This document shows positions 63,767-64,000 of a DNA stretch of 64,000 nt, one piece after another. The DNA lies in the NCBI RefSeq assembly GCF_004138335.1, contig NZ_RYFW01000001.1:1984001-2048000 (forward strand), read 5' to 3'. Numbering within the stretch: the first letter of the stretch is position 1; each line of letters opens with the position of its first letter. A model generated the notes under the pieces. It saw only the letters and a list, made by a program, of their open reading frames with translations. It searched no databases and was not told where the DNA came from. Origin of the DNA: Peristeroidobacter agariperforans (GTDB taxonomy: Bacteria > Pseudomonadota > Gammaproteobacteria > Steroidobacterales > Steroidobacteraceae). A program made the translations under genes and the position numbers.

Positions 63767-64000
63767 TCAGGGCAGATCGCGCGTGATGGTTTCTCTGTCA
63801 TCGACATCCACATTGACGACACTGCGGAACAGCAGGTCCTCGTCGGTCAACGGCTCGTCATCGTTGCCGATGCAGGTGACCGCCATCGTATAACTGCCCG
63901 CCGGCAGATATCGCAATGCATAAAAGAACCCGGCGCCGACGGTGCTGGTGAAAATGGGCGCGGTGGCGAACGGCTCGACGCCCGCGCCGTCGATGTCGTC
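63767..64000 (-). CDS. C-terminal end of an unidentified protein, 5' end missing
   Basis: The last 77 codons of a gene that enters from beyond base 64000 and stops at TGA 63767-63769. The peptide DDIDGAGVEPFATAPIF, then FFYALRYLPAGSYTMAVTC, and VVNVDVDDRETITRDLP looks like the last part of an exported, beta-sandwich or carboxypeptidase-regulatory-like protein (DUF4382-type proteins end this way). Too little is present to name it. Confidence 0.6.
   Translation of the reverse strand, partial: DDIDGAGVEPFATAPIFTSTVGAGFFYALRYLPAGSYTMAVTCIGNDDEPLTDEDLLFRSVVNVDVDDRETITRDLP

Overview
The window is GC-rich, tightly packed bacterial chromosome, with many start/stop overlaps of the ATGA type. It contains tripartite efflux parts, opgG/opgH, a hutF-type histidine pathway, a Gram-negative stressosome and a bacteriophytochrome. 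Together these point to Pseudomonadota, most likely Gammaproteobacteria. A Steroidobacter/Xanthomonas-like relative is my guess; no rRNA, tRNA or other marker settles it. I see no CRISPR array, no transposase, no integrase and no complete tRNA.

Layout. 1-7.5 kb: an RND pump (permease plus truncated adaptor) divergent from two MFS exporters. 7.5-13.5 kb: a small basic protein, NamZ with a DOMON-like partner, two MFS carriers, and an NADP-type reductase divergent from an HxlR regulator. 14-18.5 kb: an accessory block of unrelated genes (NADAR protein, lipoprotein-like protein, short TonB-C-like protein, Tat-exported class A beta-lactamase, S41 peptidase). Copies of an undescribed 44-base repeat separate most of these genes, so the block looks like a cassette array. 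18.7-27.3 kb: an ECF sigma factor with a TPR Ser/Thr kinase, the ABC-F protein Uup, a thioesterase with an XRE regulator, and an outer-membrane barrel protein. 27.3-32.5 kb: histidine degradation through formylglutamate, with hutI divergent from hutFUG. hutH is not in the window.

32.5-46 kb is the most striking stretch: 12 signalling genes, all on the minus strand. It starts with a bacteriophytochrome, a response regulator, a hybrid kinase and a heme oxygenase. A GGDEF-EAL protein follows. Then comes a stressosome RsbR-RsbS-RsbT followed by two further proteins that each carry an RsbT-like ATPase, one fused to a PP2C phosphatase and one fused to a histidine kinase and receiver. A receiver/HisKA_2 kinase and a single-domain receiver end the run. 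The arrangement suggests that stressosome output is passed into a two-component phosphorelay and that light input is encoded next door.

46-57.6 kb holds stress and envelope functions: an acetyltransferase, a DUF2934 protein, a hemerythrin, osmoregulated periplasmic glucan synthesis (opgG-opgH), a nucleotidyltransferase, and treZ-treY for trehalose from alpha-glucan. 57.6-64 kb has an MFS-amidase operon divergent from a CGNR-type regulator, a PPOX-type flavoprotein, an ABM-like protein, a YihY-family membrane protein, an AtaL-like SRPBCC protein, and the C-terminal end of a further gene cut by the window edge.
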